Positions 21,448 through 33,046 of a stretch of 64,000 bases of DNA are shown piece after piece; positions within the stretch are counted from its first letter, which is position 1; each line of letters starts with the position of its first letter. The notes under the pieces were generated by a model. The model did no database searches and was not told the origin of the DNA. It saw nothing but the letters and a program-made list of their open reading frames with translations. A program made the translations under genes and the position numbers. This stretch comes from Neopestalotiopsis rosae (lineage: Eukaryota; Ascomycota; Sordariomycetes; Amphisphaeriales; Sporocadaceae), in NCBI GenBank assembly GCA_023078685.1, contig JALGAS010000003.1, forward strand, positions 806,001 through 870,000, read 5' to 3'.

Positions 21448-22614
21448 TCATTGACCTACAGTCTCTGCCCACCGCTCGGGCATCACATGCCGGAAGTCAA
21501 ATCTGCCGTCTGGTCCCTTTGTTACGACGCCGTTCTCCGTCACAATGGCGTCAATCAACTCCGCTGGGGTAACATCAAAGGCTGGGTTCCATACACCGAT
21601 TCTCTGATCAGCAATGGCCACCCGTTCTGTTCTGCTGGTATCGACGCTGCCGTCCTTCGCAACAACGGCACCACTGATCTGAGTGAGCTCCTCACGCTTA
21701 CGCTCCTCGATCTTGATCTCAGCTCCGGTCTCGGTCACCAGATCAATAGAAGTCGTGGGCGCCGCAACAATGAACTTGATGCCGTGGTGCTGTGCCAGCA
21801 CAGCCAAAGAGTATGTTCCAACCTTGTTCGCGGTATCACCATTGCGGACCACGCGATCGGCGCCAACAATTACTGCTGCAATGTGGTCTTGCTGCTTCCG
21901 TGTGCTGAATAGAGCACCTGCCATGGAGTCCGTGATGAGCGTCGAAGGAATGTTTTCAAACACCAGCTCAAAGGCTGTGAGACGGCTTCCTTGGTTGTAT
22001 GGCCTGGTCTCTGTGCAGAAGGCGTGAACCAGCTTGCTCTGCTCATGGAGAGAGCGGATTATACCCAGTGCAGTGCCATGACCAGATGTGGCCAGAGATC
22101 CGGTGTTACAGTGGGTAAGAACAGAGACCTTTTCGTCCAAGGTTGCGACGGGCGCATTCTCCAAGAGCCATGCGGCGCCGTGAGCACCGATGGATCTGTT
22201 GGTCTCTGTGTCCTTACGGAAGATCTCCTCTGCTGCCTCAATGTATGCCTGAATGATCTTGGAGCGGTCGAGCTCAGCTTCCCGGATAACTTTCTTGAGA
22301 TGTGTAATGGCGTTGCCCAGATCCACTGCTGTAGGTCGAGACTCGTACAGGTAGTCTAGTCTGGAGTCGATGTAGGAAATGGTGTCGAAGGGACCGGCAG
22401 AGGCAGGGGCGGCGCCGTTCTGGAGTTCGACGGCATGTCCGAGGGCAGCTACTATAGCAATAGCAGGAGCGCCACGTACACGCATAGATCGGATGCAGTC
22501 GAATGCTTCTTCAGAGGTTGTGACGGGATCGTAGTGGTGTTCGTGAGGGAGTCGTAGTTGGTCAAGGACCAGCAGCTCGCCGCGCTGGTAGCGGATTGCC
22601 TGAAGTGAAGACAT
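21448..22614 (-). CDS. MRI1: methylthioribose-1-phosphate isomerase
   Basis: Intronless, 388 aa, starting MSSLQAIRYQRGELLVLDQL. This is the eIF2B-related aldose-ketose isomerase of the methionine salvage pathway, converting 5-methylthioribose-1-phosphate to 5-methylthioribulose-1-phosphate in the cytosol. Diagnostic blocks are IRSMRVRGAPAIAI (41-54), THCNTGSLATSGHGTALG with catalytic C169, TETRPYNQGSRLTAFEL, and VGADRVVRNGDTANKVGTY with D253. The length and termini are normal for fungal Mri1. It is convergent with the M20 peptidase and divergent from the TRAPP subunit gene, with a ~510-bp shared upstream region. Confidence 0.95.
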   Translation of the reverse strand: MSSLQAIRYQRGELLVLDQLRLPHEHHYDPVTTSEEAFDCIRSMRVRGAPAIAIVAALGHAVELQNGAAPASAGPFDTISYIDSRLDYLYESRPTAVDLGNAITHLKKVIREAELDRSKIIQAYIEAAEEIFRKDTETNRSIGAHGAAWLLENAPVATLDEKVSVLTHCNTGSLATSGHGTALGIIRSLHEQSKLVHAFCTETRPYNQGSRLTAFELVFENIPSTLITDSMAGALFSTRKQQDHIAAVIVGADRVVRNGDTANKVGTYSLAVLAQHHGIKFIVAAPTTSIDLVTETGAEIKIEERKREELTQISGAVVAKDGSVDTSRTERVAIADQRIGVWNPAFDVTPAELIDAIVTENGVVTKGPDGRFDFRHVMPERWAETVGQ

Positions 22615-23127
22615 CTTCGAGTGAATATATGACTGTTCAAACTTCTACGTAAAAAGAAAGAGCAGTTGAGAAATCAAACAAATGCAGAGAAACGATTTCG
22701 TAAGAAGTCTTTCTTGCGGCCCAACTACTATTAGTACTCGAGATCACATCTGTCGCAATGGCGGGGCAATTTTCGATTCTGCCATCACCCCACTACCCAA
22801 AAAATAACACAGCGCTAGCACTGGGACCCGTTTCTGCCAATCGCTGCATTCCGTCGCTCAAGGTGAAGCTCTCCAGGGGTCTCAGTGGGCGGGACCAAAC
22901 GCCGTCATGAGCGCTAGCTCTTCCATCGGCAGCTAACCCCTGACCGTCCAACCACGACTCGCCGCCCCTGTCACAGCTCAACCAAGTCACCGCATTATCA
23001 CATCGAGACACGATAGCTTCTCCAAGCCTCGACATACTGCGCAGCAGATGGTTCAAGCACTGGCTGCTATTACTCGTTATTTGATTGTCCCAAGTCATGA
23101 AGTTATGATAAATACTGAAAGCTGTTC
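22615..23127. promoter_or_regulatory. divergent promoter region MRI1 / TRAPP subunit
   Basis: 513 bp between two start codons on opposite strands. No gene inside. No recognised specific factor site is claimed. Confidence 0.5.
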
Positions 23128-26100
23128 ATGATGGAGCAGCCCTTCTCCACCTCCAAGGTCACAGGTATGTGATGAGGTCGCCATTACACCGACGGTTGTC
23201 GCAACCCATGCTGACATGTGTACAAGTCGAATATTTTGACCCTCATGGCGTCTATAAATTGCTCGCCCCGGGACTGATCCCCAGACTTCCACTGCGCAAT
23301 CTGCACTGGCAATCGCATGCTGGACCTCTCCGATCGATCGATACGCTACATATTGAGCTTGCGCCCGAAGGCTCTGTCGACCCGAAGCCGATCCTTTCTC
23401 CAGACCCCTTCTTTCCTGGCCAAGAGCGCCCCGAGACCTCAGCAGGCGCTGTCGATGGAGGCGATGGATTCCAGACTCAGATTGGTGCAAATGCGCCAGA
23501 TGCTGCGTCGAAATCAGCGGCTCAGCCCAACAGCACGCCTGCGCGCCGCCACCAAATTCCTGGCTTGAGAAGAACACCATATCTCAAGGTGCTCTTAGTG
23601 CGCTGCGACGATAGCGACTCGTATAAAGCAAATGTCCGACAGGAAATACGTGACTGGGTCAAGACACACACTCCTACTAGCGGCACCAAGAAGAGCAATG
23701 CCGAAAACCACGATGCTTTCGAATGGCTCATATTGCACGTTGTGGTGCCAAACACTGCAGCAGCCGCACAACCCAGAGTCACTGGCAAGTCCGAGGCGGC
23801 AGCGACGACGGCCGCGTCAAGATGGCGCCCAGGATCCAGCACCCTGTTGGAGAAGCTGAGGGCAGACTTCAACTCGAGCAGCAAGGGGGCGACGGACCGG
23901 ATCGCGCAGATTCGGATTGGCGTTAACGACGTGCCATATGACATCCTGCCGCGGATCACCAATGCAGTGCCAAGTAGCTACAAGGAAACAGCCGAAGAGA
24001 GCGAGGCGGTCTGGAACGATCTCATCTCAAAGATTCGCGACCTCATTTTGAGTAGTTTCGATATGAGGGTCAGTCAATATGAAGAAGATATCAAGGAAAG
24101 AGACCAACAGCGAAGTCTTCCTGGGTGGAATTTTTGCACTTTTTTCATTCTGAAAGAGGGCCTGGCCAGAGGCTTCGAGAGTGTAGGGCTTGTCGAGGAT
24201 GCTCTAGTCGGGTATGATGAGTTGGGCGTGGGCCTCGACATGGCCATCAAGGAGCAGGCTACGGAAGAATCAGGGGCAACTGCCAATGCACTCCTAAACT
24301 ATACCCCAGAGCTCAAAGAGGCCGTGCAAAAGGCGCTTGTTGATATCGACAAGGAAAATGACGATGACGAGATCGTGGATATGCAGGCGCCAGAGTCCGC
24401 TCCACGAGAAGCTAAGGCGACCTTTGACGAGATCCCAATCAGTGCGACCAAGAAACCATACCGAGATTTGATTCTAGAAAACAAGGTCTCAGTCTTCGAC
24501 TTCAGATGCTACATCTTTGCACGGCAAATCGCACTCTTGCAGCGACTTGGCAATGTATGGTCGAGTAGGGAAGAACTATTAGCCAAGTTGAGAGAACAGC
24601 AAGAGTCAATCATTCATGGGGTTGCACCAAGAGTTCCCCCACCAAAGCAAGCCGAAAATGACCAGGAAGATCTCTCAATGCTGGCAGAGATATGTAGGCG
24701 GACATTGGAATTCATCCCATCCGTCTCTCTGGTCTTGAGGAGCGACTTGCAAGCAGCATTTGCGACCAAGAAGGAGGGCGAGAAATCAAAGTCTGCGCCT
24801 CCGGAGTCAGCACTTGCCGAGATCGCAGACAATCTCGTGGCCTCATTTGCCTTCTCTATCGCGCAGCAGGTTTTGGCACAAACATCTACAAAGGCCTTGC
24901 CTATACCTTCTTCTCCCGCCGCACCGCTGGACGGCCAAGAACCAAAATCAGCTATTCCTGAACCCAAGACTATGATGCATCCAGCCAGAAGCTCTTCGTT
25001 ACGGACGGGGCCCACCGGTGCACGCTCACCGAGCCCCAATGCATTTCCAGGCCCAGGACAAAATCCAGCCGTCACGGAACATCAAGCTGCAAAAGCAAAG
25101 GCTTTCCTCAGGGCTGGGTTGGAAGACCTTGCTGCTCGGAGAGCTGAACTATACACCTTGTCCCGAAATATTCTCGAGGAATCTGGAAAGAAGCGAGGTT
25201 GGAGTGACGGCTGGGCTTTCGTCCCTGTTGTTGGCGAGTCTTCCATGGTGGACTTGGTCGAAATCAGCTTGGATGACAACACGCCATCCTCTGATGATGG
25301 GGCAATGACGCCAAGAAAGATTATATCCATTGCCGGCATCAACAGCAATCTTTTGCGTGCGGCTCTGAGTAACAACGATGACTTTTACAGACTTTATGAG
25401 ACATTGACAGATAAAGCGTTGCGTCACTATACCGTGGCCAACCATACACATTCAGTGCAGGCCTGCATGGCTGATCTGGCCGTCCTGAAGTACCATAAAG
25501 AGGATTATGGCACTGCCGCGTCTTACTTTTGGAGGACAACCCCATTCTTTGGGGAGAGCGGCTGGAGTCTTTTGGAGCTCTCGATGCTTGTCATGTACTC
25601 AAAATGCTTGAGAGAACTCGACAGAAAGGACGACTTCGTCAAGGTCATGTTGAAGCTGTTATCAAAGGCTGCCGCGGCTGAAAGCGAACGGCAGAAGCAA
25701 AAACGTGCGTTCCGTATAGGAGAGAAGAAGGAGCCTGTCAAGTATCCCGACAATGATGCCATCAAGGGCTTCCTCAACGATTTGCTGTCGGAAACGAAAT
25801 TGCTTTCCACTGAAATCCGAGCGCCTTTGTCAAATTTCTTTTCTAGCGTCGAGGTTGACAAAACGCCAGAATATCATGATGGAAGCGACGGCTTTTCCAT
25901 TTTTCTGAACATGGGCAGTCTGTTGGTGGATGAATTTACCGTGCAGAAGGCCAGTGCTCGTATGGTGGGACAAACTCCTGGAGCACAAAAGGAGGTACAA
26001 CTCGAATTGGCCAGCGCTACAATAATCAAGCCAGGCTTGAGCAGGCTCAAACTCGATACCACAGTAAGTCTAGAGATTCTTTATCGCTGTTCTTGATGCT

Positions 26101-27891
26101 AATTCATGATAGGTCAACGTTCCTGGCGGTTACGCTGTTGATAGAATCGAGTTGGTAGCCAGCAATCTTTGCCTTCATCTCGAGCGCGATGTCAGCCGAG
26201 CTCAGGACACACTCGACGACGTCTTGAGATCTTCTTACATCACCATCTACCAGCGCGCAGATACACTTGACGTCCGATTGGTGCCTTCTAATCACATACA
26301 ACTTGACAAGAACAACACAGTAGATGTCGAGCTTGACTCTGGTTGGAATGAGCTCAACAGTGTCCAAGTCAAGATCAAGGCCGCCACAGCTGGCTTGCGA
26401 CTCCTAGCGTCAGAAGCCAAGGTGGTGGATGCCGAATCTTCCAACCTGGACTTTTCAAAGCCACCTGAAGGAGGCATATTTAGCTTTGCTTGGGTTAAGC
26501 CAAGAACTCTGGTGAAAGTCCGATTTCCATTTACTGTGGAAAACGATGTCTCCCACGTCTCAGTCAAGATTGAGGTCTCCTACAACACTGAACATGGAGC
26601 ATTCATCTTCTCAAAGTCACCAAGCATCCCGATCTCGCTCGCACTGGGTGTAAATGTGCAAGACATTTTCAAGCACAAAGCACTCATGTCCCGCTTCACG
26701 GTTTCAACAGCCAGCTCGAGTCCATTACGTCTATTCAGCAGCGAGTTAGTGGGATCGGAAGTCTTCGAGGCTAAATCTGGCCTGCCTGCTAGCGACCCTG
26801 TTGTCATATTCCCCAGACAACCTGCAAGCCTGCTATACAAGATTACCCGTAAAAACGTCAAAGTTACACCCAAGAGCACCAAGACTATGTACCTGAAGCT
26901 TGAGTATGGCATCATCAAGGATGATATTGCCGAAACTATCAGGAACTCCATCACCACTGCTCTGAAAGATAACACATTGCAGCCATTTGCACGTCTGCTA
27001 TTCTCCACAGTTCTCCCACACGTAGAGCGGGAGCTGTCAGCACTCGACTTGGAGCGAGCCGCGTTACTTGGACAAATACCTACAGGCTTTCTATCCTCGA
27101 TCGAATGGATCCCTCAGCTCAGAGGCCTAGGAGTGGACCAAAACGGTCAAGATCTGGCAGTCTCACTGAGTAGCTTCCTCAAGTCGTGGCTGTCCGATCA
27201 CTCAATACTTACACTGCAAACATCGCCAGCTGATGTAGGGTTGAAATCGATCTTGATTCCAGTCGATGTTCCAAGCATGGTCATTGTGCACACGGCCGAC
27301 ATTCGATTACAACCCGAGGCGCCAACATTGATGCCTAGCTCTTCTGCCACTTCAAGCGATTTGCCTACCCTGACAACCAATCAACTTGCCCCTGCCACCC
27401 TGCACCTGAGATGGACGCGACTTTGGGATACTTCTACACCTGTCAACGAAATGTCTGATATGGAGTTTTCATACGAAGTCACAGCTCCTGGTGAGGCCTG
27501 GTTAATCGGCGGGCGTAGGAAAGGACATTTCGTCATTCCTGCTCCATCAAACCCCGAGGACCTCAGTAGCACAGCTGCAACAGAAGCAGACATACCTCTT
27601 CTCCTTATTCCCCAGAGAGAGGGATATCTTCCATTTCCTAACGTTGACATTCGGGAGGTCAAACCATTCGGGCCTATGGACCCGGTTTCCGGCAACAGTA
27701 GCGGAGGTGTTACCCCGGTCGATGGTGACAGTGGATTATGCGAAACTGATTTACGGAATTTGGGCGAAGCGATTAGAGTTATTGCCGACCGAGAACAAGT
27801 CACTTTGAGTCTTGACGCAAGTGGAGCTGGCGGCGGACCGCTTGTCCTAGGCGTCCAAGCCAGAGGTGAGGCTGGACGGGTCGGCGTATGA
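23128..27891 (+). CDS. TRS130: TRAPPII complex subunit, Trs130/TRAPPC10 family
   Basis: Three exons, 23128-23164, 23227-26063 and 26113-27891, encode 1550 aa. Exon 1 gives MMEQPFSTSKVT and joins to VEYFDPHGVYKLL, the conserved N-terminus of fungal Trs130. The next block RLPLRNLHWQS plus RSIDTLHIEL is also characteristic. The middle is an alpha-solenoid-like region, and the C-terminal third is beta-rich, as in TRAPPC10 proteins. As part of TRAPPII it promotes guanine exchange on Ypt31/32-type Rab GTPases at the late Golgi. The last intron (49 nt) has a GCTAATTC branch region and joins DTT to VNVPGGYAV. An alternative start is the second ATG three bases downstream. Confidence 0.88.
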
Positions 27892-28253
27892 TTGATGGAC
27901 ATGAATGGAAAAGACAAACTATTATCCACATGCTATTACACCTTCCAAGACATAGACGAGGAACACGATCTAATACAATTGCACCGTTGGTTTTCATGTG
28001 AAGATCTTGTGTTGCAGAACAAAGGATCGGTCTAGTTCAGGCACCAGTCACCATGAATAACCTCACCCATTACCCATCGCCACTGATGTTAGCCTCGGAA
28101 GAAACGCACAACTTGATGGGCCGTTTCTTTGGAACGCAAAATCAATGGTTTAACGAGGTTTCCTTCATGGCTATTTTTGCGGCTCTGATACAACAAGGGC
28201 TTCTTTTCTTCTATCTGGAGATGGCCGATTATCAACCAATTAACTTGACCTGA
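27892..28253. other. convergent 3' region
   Basis: Between the stop codons of the TRAPP subunit and the first flavin monooxygenase. An open frame at 28053-28253 starts in a good context but shows no family pattern. Confidence 0.4.
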
Positions 28254-29980
28254 CTACTCAGGTATAGGATGCTCATCAGCAGAGACTCCAGCCTTCCATC
28301 TGAATGAGGAAGCGACATGTTCATCTAGCGGTCCCTTTTGACCTTGCTTTTGGTAAAAGTTCTCTCTATAAGTGCCCTTTTCGACAGCATAGTCGTCCCA
28401 AAAGAGACCCCTTCGTCGCAACTCGGGCAGAAGTAATTCGATGATGTCTTTGAAAGACTGCGGGAAGAGTGCATATGCCTTGTATTTCACTCGTCAGTTC
28501 ATGGAACAATTTTGAAATCGGAGAACTTACAAAGTTGAATCCGTCAATATCAGCCTCCTTGATCCAGACCTCGAGCCCATCGGCTACTTCTTCTGGTGTA
28601 CCAACAAAGATCGGGCCATTGCCGCCGATACTGACGTGCTCGGCAATGGTATGCTTGGTCCACTTTGAAGTCCCCGGCGCGAAGCGCGCATATCCCTCGA
28701 CCGTCGACTTGACCGCGTTGCTCTCGACATGACGAAGCTCCTCGTCGTCGCCGTACTGGCTGAGGTCGATACCGGTCCACCCACCAAACAGGGCCAGCGC
28801 GCCCTCGTGGGAGGCATACTGCCGAAACTCCTTGAGCTTCGCCTGGGCCTCCTCGGTGGTCCGCCCGAGGATCGGGGTCACGAGGGCGAGGACCTTGAGG
28901 TTGGCGGGGTCGCGGCCGAACTGGTCCCTGGCCAGCTCCCGCACCTCGGCGATGCTCTTGGCGCAGACCTGGGGCGCGTGGGCCGAGACGAAGATGGCCT
29001 CGGCGTGCTGAGCGGCGAAGAGCTTGCCCGCGCGCGAGGTGCCGGCCTGCAGCAGGAGCGGCGTCCGCTGCGGGCTGGGCTGCACAATGTGCGGGCCGGG
29101 GACGCTGAAGAACCTGCCTTGGTGATTGATCTGCCGCACCAGGTCGGGCTGGGTGTAGATGCCCTTTTCGCGGTCCAGCTTCACGGCGTCGTCCCTCCAG
29201 GACGACTCGAACAGTTTGTACATGACCTTGATGTACTCTTCTGCTTGGGCGTATCGGTCGTCGTGCTAGACTTGGGATCAGCTATGGCCGTGGATCGTGC
29301 TAGTCTTACACAACATACCTGAGGTTGCTCGGTTCTGCCCATATTCCGAGCTGCCGAGTCTAGATAACTTGTCACAATCTGTTCAAGTCAGCAAATGGCA
29401 AATATCAAAACAGATAGCCGAACGTACGTTCCATCCCAGACGTCCATTCGTCAAATGATCAGCCGTCGACAATCTTCTAGCCAAATGGTACGGCTCCTCA
29501 TAGGTTGTAGATACCGTGACACCAAATCCTATCGACTTGGTGGCAGCGGCCATGGCGGATACAACCGCCAGGGGTTCATTCACTGGCCATTGTGCTCCCG
29601 AGATTTTGGCGGGATCTAGAGATTTGCTGTAAACATCATAGCCACCTATTTTGACTTGTTGTCAGCAGAGCGTATCGTCATTTGTCATCTGTGGATGCGA
29701 ATCTCACCAAGTACGTCTGCGATGAAGATGCCGTGGAACTTCGCTTCTTCGAGTATCTTGGCCAGTTCGACCCAGTGAGATACCTCGTTGAATCGCCACG
29801 ATTGGTCGTCGGGGTGCCTCCATAGTCCTGGGGACTGGTGACCACTGCCTGTAAATTTTATGAGCTCATTTGGAAACCCGATGACAACATCTTGTTTACA
29901 GATATGGACTTACACATTTCTACAAATGCATTGATGACCAGGTTCTTCTTGGGCCTTTCGGCCTGGCTGTCATCCGGCAT
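28254..29980 (-). CDS. class C flavin-dependent monooxygenase, NtaA/SnaA/DszA family (copy A)
   Basis: Six exons: 29980-29914, 29848-29708, 29645-29428, 29378-29319, 29265-28531 and 28478-28254, giving 481 aa. The five introns are 49-65 nt. Family landmarks in order: NLVINAFVEMCSGHQSPGLW, VELAKILEEAKFHGIFIADV, LARRLSTADHLTNGRLGWN, IVTSYLDSAARNMG, HDDRYAQAEEYI, SPQRTPLLLQAGTS and FVSAHAP. The C-terminal block is ELLLPELRRRGLFW. These luciferase-fold enzymes use reduced FMN supplied by a separate reductase to oxygenate substrates such as aminopolycarboxylates, sulfones or heterocycles. No flavin reductase gene is seen nearby. It lies in tandem with a second paralogue, suggesting linked function; the substrate is unknown. 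Confidence 0.9.
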
Positions 29981-30731
29981 GTCGTATAGTTGCTGTGTGT
30001 ATAGTAGTATGAGGAATTGACAGTATTCTGGTAGATAGGAATTATCAAACAATTCACAAGAGAGCAAGCATTCCAAAATAACGAGAGTAAATTTCTATTT
30101 TACTCTAATTCATCATATGCTTGGCATAACCGCGCGAGCCCTCAGGGTATAGCGGACATCATTGCTGTCGCGGATCACGCAACACCAGCAATGATCACGC
30201 AATGCCGATGCGGGGTTGCGAAACGCTGCGGTAGATCGGCGCTTCGATACCTTTCGGTTAACACAAACTGAGAAGCCCAGAGATTACACACATGATTAAT
30301 GCTGCATTTGAAATGGATACTCGATTGCTGGGGCATTTCTCCAAAGATACGTGTCGCCGTGGTCTTTACAGCAGACCCCATGCCTAGAGAAAATGGAGAC
30401 AAGGCTTGGAGGACTATGGCGATGGCGTCAACAACCCGGCTCCGGGGAGCGCCGTCATCCCTGATCACATATTCCACAAGCGAAGACAGAATCACCACTG
30501 TTGAATGTTCGATTGGATAAGCCGATCAAAGTTCACACGTTAAGCAAGTCCAGTATCCAGTGTTTTGAATCTCAGATCAGCCCCCCGCACAACTTCCGAT
30601 TTAGGTAAGCACCAGCAGAATATAGGTGTACAGTATACTGCTCTAATCAACTAGATACGCAATGTTCATCGGCAAGTCTCGGTCCTGTAATGTCCCGAAC
30701 ATCGTTTCTTGCCTTGGCAGTGCGCGACCCA
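29981..30731. other. intergenic between the two monooxygenases
   Basis: Promoter of copy A and 3' flank of copy B. No gene seen. Confidence 0.5.
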
Positions 30732-32435
30732 TCAAGCTGTTTCCTGCGCGACTCTCCCCGAGGGCAGCTGCGTCACCTCAGCTGATACATATGGTGGGTC
30801 TTCCTGGTATCGATCGTACTTGTAATCCGAGCCAGCATGATCATCGCGCAGTCCGCTCTGGCCCTTGCCGTAGATTCTCTCGCGCGCCGTGAGACCTTCT
30901 TCGTAGTCCTCTAGCTCGGGGTAGATACCACGGCGCCTGAGCTCGGGAATCAGCAACTCGACCACGTCCTCAAACGTGCCCGGCGTCGTGACGTAGCCGA
31001 GGTTGAAGCCGTCGAGGTCGGCCTCGCGGACCCAGCGGACCAGGTCGTCCGCCACGGTCTGCGGGCTGCCCACGCCCACGGGGCCCAGCCCGCCAATGGC
31101 CGCCTTTTCCGCGATGACGCGCGGCGTCCACTTGGGCACCTGCTCGCTCGTCGTGGTGAAGGCGTCGAGCATGCTGCGCACCTTGTGCGCCTCGGCCGAG
31201 TCCGCCGCCGAGATCTCCTGGTCCAGCGGGATCCGCGAGAGGTCGATGCCCGTCCACCCGCTCACCAGCACCAGCCCGCCCACTGTCGAGGCGTACCTTT
31301 GAAGTTCTTCGTACTTGGCCCGCGCCTCGTCGTCCGTACGGCCTAGAATCGGGGTGTAGGTACCAAAGAACTTGATGGACCGCGGGTCGCGCCCTTGAGA
31401 TGCTGCGAGCTCGCGGATCTTGGCCACCTTGGGTCGCAACACGGCGGGCGTGTGAGCGGACACAAAGATGCCCTCGGCGTGGCTGGCGGCGAACTCGGAG
31501 CCTGCCGTCGACGTGCCGGCCTGGAATAGAAACGGCGTTCTCTGAGGCGATGGATCCACAATATGCCGTGAGTCGAGGTTGTAATACTTGCCGTGATGCT
31601 TGATTGTTCTAATCTTGTCCGGGTCTGCGTAGCTATCATTTTCGGGGTCTGGCGAAATGGCATCGTCTGCCCATGAGCCTACCCATAGTCTGAATTTGGT
31701 CAGCAATCGCATCATGTCTCATGTGTGTGAAAGTCTGAACATACTTGTACAAGACTCTGAGGTACTCATCTGCTTGACGATATCTCTCGTCGTGTTCGAT
31801 GGGGTTCTCCAGGCCAATGGCTTTGAATGCGGCCTTTTTCCAAGATGTGACGATGTTCCAGCCAAAGCGGCCCTGCGTAAAGTGGTCCAGAGTCGAGAAC
31901 CTCCTGGCCAGTAAGAAGGGCGGCTCGAACGAAGTAGATGCGGTAATGGCAAAGCTCAAGTTCTTGGTCACCGCTGCCATGGCCGTGATGGGCTGGTACA
32001 GGTTGTCAAAAATGTGCCCCAAGAACAGGAGGATCAATGAAATACTCACAATAGTCGGGTCCGTCATGGGCCATTGTGCTGCTCGCCGAATACAGTTATC
32101 GAGACTTTGCTCATACGTGTCGTAGCCTCCATATGTATCTGCCAGGAACAGAGCATTGAAGCCGCCCTTTTCTAAAAGCTTGGCAAGCTCAATCCAATAT
32201 TCCAACTTGCGCTTTGTTGCTGATTTGTCTCCAGGGTTCTGAGCAAATGTCAACAACTCGTCATGGCCATGAAGATCAATCACGATATACTTGCCTTCCA
32301 TTGTCCTGGAGACAAATGTCCCACGGTCGACATGTCAAATGCATTTAAGAATATTTGTTTTTTTCCATTCCCTAAAATATCATCATCAGCACCGTTTGTA
32401 GCGGCAGCTTGACTTTGGGCAGATGATTCGCTCAT
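30732..32435 (-). CDS. class C flavin-dependent monooxygenase, NtaA/SnaA/DszA family (copy B)
   Basis: Four exons: 32435-32295, 32238-32050, 31992-31745 and 31689-30732, giving 511 aa. The first intron (56 nt) has a non-canonical GC donor (AAG then GCAAGT) with a normal TTGAC branch and CAG acceptor. Using it joins KKQIFLNAFDMSTVGHLSPG and QWK to NPGDKSATKRKLEYWIELAK, restoring the family N-terminus. A start at 32301, inside this intron, would lose it. Later motifs: LADTYGGYD, RRFSTLDHFTQGRFGWNIVT, HDERYRQADEYLRVLYK, SPQRTPFLFQAGTSTAG and ILGRTDDEA. The first ~24 residues are a variable Ser/Ala/Asp-rich extension. It needs reduced flavin from an external reductase. It is a diverged paralogue of copy A with different intron positions, so the duplication is old. 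Confidence 0.9.
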
Positions 32436-33046
32436 TTTGGCGTTTTCAGAACTTTTAATTTCCAGTCTCTATCAAAGCGCGGGACGATCCGAGAAGTATG
32501 GGATCAAGTGCTTTGTATAATCATAGATACTCACCAAGACCCCACCATTGTTGGAGATGCACCGGAAACACCGTGATACTGCATGAATATGATACAATAC
32601 TCGATAGCGGGGCAAGTCATGGATAGTATGACCTGTTCAGCTGTCTGGCGTGATAGTCCCCCACAATGTCGCCATAAGTGAACATATGGCCTTGTATAAT
32701 GGGACTTGCTTCCGACGGATGTATACCTAGCTTGGCTGCATCAAGTGTCTGCGAGCGGCTCCAACTTCTTGTTCCAGGTGTCATATGAGGATGTAATCAT
32801 GGTGTAATGGCGAATACACTCTTTCGGTGACAGACCAGTATTATGCAAGTCCTTTGTTCAGGGCACGAATATGATGGCATATGGTCTATTAAGAGACAGT
32901 CAAGTCGTTCTCCATGCTATGCTATGTACGAGGACTTCAAAAACCCACTAAGCTACGTATATAATCATACTACGCCAACATTCTTTAGATAAGTATCACC
33001 ACACTGATTCACCTAATTTGATGATCAGACCTTGAGAAATGCTGGT
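32436..33046. other. intergenic, promoter of monooxygenase copy B
   Basis: AT-rich, no gene seen; lies between the copy B start and the transporter stop codon. Confidence 0.5.

Noticed and set aside
28053..28253. 66-codon plus-strand frame with good ATG context
   Set aside because: Lies in a short convergent 3' region; no family pattern and no splice evidence.
28729..29322. 197-codon plus-strand frame
   Set aside because: Antisense of monooxygenase copy A; crosses its introns.
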